NCBI GenBank assembly: GCA_902617515.1 | Contig: CACMWX010000003.1 | Coordinates: forward strand, 1-64,000 | Source: an uncultured Alphaproteobacteria bacterium | GTDB taxonomy: Bacteria; Pseudomonadota; Alphaproteobacteria; HIMB59 | Direction of reading: 5' to 3' | DNA: 64,000 bases | Shown: positions 61,418 through 64,000 of the stretch, piece by piece | Layout: every line of letters starts with the position of its first letter | Position numbering within the stretch: the stretch's first letter is position 1 | Program-made: the position numbers and the translations under genes | Notes under the pieces: generated by a model | The model's database searches: none | What the model was told of the DNA's origin: nothing | The model's input: only the letters and a program-made list of their open reading frames with translations

Positions 61418-62863
61418 CTATTTAACATAGTATTTCTTCCAACCATCAAAGCGATCTCTAAGTATTGGTTTTATATTATTATTTTTTTTTATTATTTCTT
61501 TAACTAAAGGTGGCTTTAATACATCTTGATGTTTAAGATTATTAAAACCGAGGTATGCCAACCTTGCGGCACCGTAAGCAGCCATAGCATCAGATGCTTC
61601 TGTAATAGCCAGATCTCTATCAAGTATTGATGCTAAAAGTTTAATCCAATCTTTGTTTTTGGACCCACCACCAATTACAAATAAATTATTTAATTTGATG
61701 CCAGTTTTTGAGAGAGCTTGGTAGTTATCAAAAAGGCCAAAAGAAATACCTTCGATTAAACTATAAACAAGTGTATTTTTATCTGTTTCAATTCCCATAT
61801 TATGAAAACTTGCTCTAACGTGAGGATCATTTAATGGAGTTCTTTCTCCTGTCAAATAAGGCAAGTAATAAGGTGAGTTAATCATTGAAGTATCAGAACT
61901 CATAGACTCTTTTAAACACTTTGTAATTTCATCAATTGAAGAGTCAAAAGTATTTATAAACCAATTAATGTTTGAAGTGCAGGAGAGCATTACCGACATA
62001 AGATGCCAAGTATTAGGCAAACAATGGCAAAAAGAGTGTATTGCATCATCATAATTTTTTAAGAATTTCTTTGTGGACCCAAATATAACGCCTGAAGTAC
62101 CTAGTGATATTGATGCATCACCCTCTTCATATAATCCTAAACCGACTGCAGCAGCAGCGTTATCTCCTGCGCCACCGTAAACCTTGCATCCCATATTGAA
62201 GCCATATTTGTCAGCTATATCCTTTTTTATAATACCAGTTTGATCAGTACCTTCACAAACATTTGGCATTTGTGAAATATTCATTGAGCTTGCTTCAAGT
62301 AATTTTGTAGACCAATCTCGTTTTTCAACGTCCAGCCAATAAGTTCCAGAAGCATCAGATAAATCGCTAAAAAATTCTCCTGTTAGGTAAAATCTTAAGT
62401 AATCTTTAGGTAAAAGAACCTTATAGATTTTATTAAAATTATTATTTTCATTTCTTTTAATCCATAGAACTTTTGGTGCTGTGAAACCTGGCATTGCAAT
62501 GTTTCCAGCTATATCCATGACAGATTTGTCAGTCATTATCTCTGAACACTCTTGATGGCTTCTTGTATCATTCCAAAGTATACAGGGTCTGATTATTTGA
62601 TGATCCTTATTAATACATGTAGCACCATGCATATGCCCTGAAAAAGAAACTGAATTTATTTCATTGATGTTAATTTTTTCTTTTAATCTTAACATACATT
62701 GATCAAAGGCAACTATCCAAGAGGATGGATCTTGTTCAGACCATCCACTTTGAGGGTTAGATGAAGGTATATCTTCGCTAGAGACACTATGAATAATTTC
62801 CTGCTCTTCACCAATGACTAAGCATTTCATTGATGAAGTTCCAAGATCTATACCTAAATACAT
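61418..62863 (-). CDS. xylB: Xylulokinase
   Basis: A 481-residue FGGY kinase of normal XylB length. Signature segments are YLGIDLGTSSMKCLVI, SGHMHGATC, PCILWNDTRSHQEC, DLSDASGTYWLDV, GGAGDNAAAAVGLGLYEEGDASISLGTSGVIFG with the catalytic Asp, LTGERTPLNDPHVR and VIGGGSKNKDWIKLLAS. It phosphorylates D-xylulose, the product of the xylA gene at 7155. It is divergent from a gene of unknown function across 74 bp. Confidence 0.95.
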   Translation of the reverse strand: MYLGIDLGTSSMKCLVIGEEQEIIHSVSSEDIPSSNPQSGWSEQDPSSWIVAFDQCMLRLKEKININEINSVSFSGHMHGATCINKDHQIIRPCILWNDTRSHQECSEIMTDKSVMDIAGNIAMPGFTAPKVLWIKRNENNNFNKIYKVLLPKDYLRFYLTGEFFSDLSDASGTYWLDVEKRDWSTKLLEASSMNISQMPNVCEGTDQTGIIKKDIADKYGFNMGCKVYGGAGDNAAAAVGLGLYEEGDASISLGTSGVIFGSTKKFLKNYDDAIHSFCHCLPNTWHLMSVMLSCTSNINWFINTFDSSIDEITKCLKESMSSDTSMINSPYYLPYLTGERTPLNDPHVRASFHNMGIETDKNTLVYSLIEGISFGLFDNYQALSKTGIKLNNLFVIGGGSKNKDWIKLLASILDRDLAITEASDAMAAYGAARLAYLGFNNLKHQDVLKPPLVKEIIKKNNNIKPILRDRFDGWKKYYVK

Positions 62864-62937
62864 AACTATTACTATACAATCTTTAAATAAATTTTCTATT
62901 TATACTGTGAGAAATTTGATGATAAAGTTTTAATATA

Positions 62938-63930
62938 ATGAATAAATCTTTAGAGACGAAATTACAAAAAATAAAAAAACAAATTTACAAACCCAAAGAT
63001 TTTATTATTGCAGATGCAAAAGACGGTGATATGGCAATGGGCATCATTACGCCTGGGCCTAAAAGAGATATTAAGGGTAAAATTTTAAAATCTTATAAGA
63101 AGCTAGATGATTATAAGCAAGCTATGATATCTATGTCTAAATCAAATCTTGTCGATATTATGTTAATGTCTGCATCAACTGGTGAAGAATTAATTAAAAA
63201 AAAAATATTTATTAATTCCAAAGTTACTCCTGCTATACGGATGAATGATACTACAGATATTTGGTTAATGAGAAATGGTAATTACAGATCTACTTATCCA
63301 AGACCTTTCCGATCTGCTCGTCTAAAAAGTGTATCAAAATTTGCAAATTTAGGATTATTTTCAATGACATTCTCTAACAATGTAGATTTTGATTTAGCAA
63401 TGTTAAATGCTTATAGAGATTTTAGAATTGAAGCTATTGAATATAAATTTAATCATTTTTTGGAGGTATTTAACCCTCCAATTAATATCGGCATGAAATC
63501 AAATAATCTGGGTGACTACATTAATGATTGCATTATTAAAGCCATTGCGGGACAAACTAAAGAAGAAAGACCCTTATTTTTGAAAATTGCATATAATGGC
63601 CCAAAAGCGATGGAGGAACTGGCAACTTATGATCCTGCAAATTTAATAATTGGTATATTAGGCGGTAGTAAAGGAACCACACGAGATTGTTTTGAATTAA
63701 TTAAAAAAGCTAGTCATTATGGTGCAAGAGTTGCTCTTTTTGGTAGAAAAATTAATCTTGCAGAGAATCCAATCTTGTTAGTAAAGCTAATGAGGGCGGT
63801 AATAGAAAAAGATATAAAAACTATTGAAGCTGTTAAGTTATATCATAGCGAATTAAATAAAAAAAATTTAAGACCAGATCAATCTCTCAATAAAGATCTT
63901 CAAATAACTGATCCTATTTTAAAATTATAA
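62938..63930 (+). CDS. Unrecognised protein, possibly an aldolase-like TIM barrel
   Basis: A 330-residue soluble protein, not confidently placed. It begins with a short basic helix, then FIIADAKDGDMAMGIITPGPKR, where the Asp/Lys pattern recalls class I aldolase barrels. Later strands such as VDIMLMSAST, PLFLKIAYNGPKAMEELA, LIIGILGGSKGTTRDCFELI and ARVALFGRKINLAENP suggest a phosphate-binding barrel end. It is divergent from xylB. A sugar-phosphate or keto-acid aldolase is one hypothesis; the function is not established. Confidence 0.6.
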   Translation: MNKSLETKLQKIKKQIYKPKDFIIADAKDGDMAMGIITPGPKRDIKGKILKSYKKLDDYKQAMISMSKSNLVDIMLMSASTGEELIKKKIFINSKVTPAIRMNDTTDIWLMRNGNYRSTYPRPFRSARLKSVSKFANLGLFSMTFSNNVDFDLAMLNAYRDFRIEAIEYKFNHFLEVFNPPINIGMKSNNLGDYINDCIIKAIAGQTKEERPLFLKIAYNGPKAMEELATYDPANLIIGILGGSKGTTRDCFELIKKASHYGARVALFGRKINLAENPILLVKLMRAVIEKDIKTIEAVKLYHSELNKKNLRPDQSLNKDLQITDPILKL

Positions 63931-64000
63931 TTTTTTGATATTAGGTAAATTACCTGACGATGAGTCAATTTTCATCATAGCTGATCCCGCTGCATGAGAC
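63925..64000 (-). CDS. Possible C-terminal tail of a gene entering from the right edge
   Basis: On the minus strand one frame is open from the window edge for 24 codons and ends at a TAA at 63925-63927, while the other two frames have early stops. The peptide ends NLPNIKKL. The 6-bp overlap with the stop of the convergent gene fits the pattern in this window. The protein cannot be identified. Confidence 0.4.
   Translation of the reverse strand, partial: SHAAGSAMMKIDSSSGNLPNIKKL

Noticed and set aside
1..64000. tRNA genes, CRISPR arrays, IS elements, prophage genes
   Set aside because: None seen: gaps are too short for most of these, no regularly spaced repeats occur, and no transposase or integrase motif is present in any reading frame examined.

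Overview
The window (about 64 kb, strongly AT-rich) looks like part of a streamlined marine alphaproteobacterial genome. Genes abut or overlap by 1-14 nt, no gene-free stretch exceeds about 200 bp, and several convergent pairs overlap at their stop codons. No tRNA, rRNA, IS element, integrase or CRISPR array was seen. Low GC, a proteorhodopsin-family gene and a heavy load of sugar ABC importers fit the SAR11-like/HIMB59 (AEGEAN-169) type of oligotroph. That assignment is inference; no phylogenetic marker gene is present.

Layout. (1) 0-5.6 kb: a CUT1 sugar ABC importer (minus) divergent from a TIM-barrel isomerase and a Gfo/Idh dehydrogenase. (2) 5.6-19 kb, minus: thirteen tightly spaced genes starting with a microbial rhodopsin, then a flotillin, SCP2-like protein, alpha/beta hydrolase, Na+/solute symporter, N,N-dimethylformamidase small and large subunits, an unknown protein, a cupin, an AHL-lactonase-like metallo-hydrolase, xylose isomerase, a HAD phosphatase and an aldo/keto reductase. 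(3) 19-30.7 kb: two divergent arms holding a CUT2-type ABC importer with two oversized permeases, interleaved with PxpA, PxpB-like and PxpC-like proteins, a biotin carboxylase and a small biotinyl carrier. Together they look like an importer plus a biotin-dependent ring-opening or carboxylating enzyme. (4) 30.7-39.4 kb: a GST, small unknown and secreted proteins, an orphan ParA, an iron-type alcohol dehydrogenase, and a Gld-like ABC-2 system with a DUF4340 protein. (5) 39.4-52.8 kb: an inositol-type cluster (galM, a class II aldolase, iolB, iolC, a dehydrogenase, a semialdehyde dehydrogenase, an SDR, iolE, iolG, an HpcH-type aldolase) ending in a CUT2 importer. (6) 53-64 kb: a fucose-isomerase-fold protein, split transketolase, glycerol-kinase-like FGGY kinase, FrcBCA-like importer, FrcK-like kinase, xylulokinase and an unrecognised possible aldolase.

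How it works together. The window is mainly a sugar, polyol and amide acquisition island: four solute-binding-protein ABC importers and one Na+ symporter sit beside the isomerases, dehydrogenases, kinases and aldolases that would feed their substrates into central metabolism. In three importer operons a strong hairpin lies directly 3' of the binding-protein gene, which fits binding proteins being made in excess over permeases.

The most unusual items are: a rhodopsin that keeps the retinal lysine and the acceptor aspartate but has Ile where the proton-donor Glu is expected and Asn at the middle motif position, at the head of an operon with a flotillin and a dimethylformamidase; a 757-residue double-length sugar-type permease within the biotin/PxpABC locus; a CUT2 permease with a roughly 130-residue insertion; and an inositol cluster without iolD or an evident iolA.
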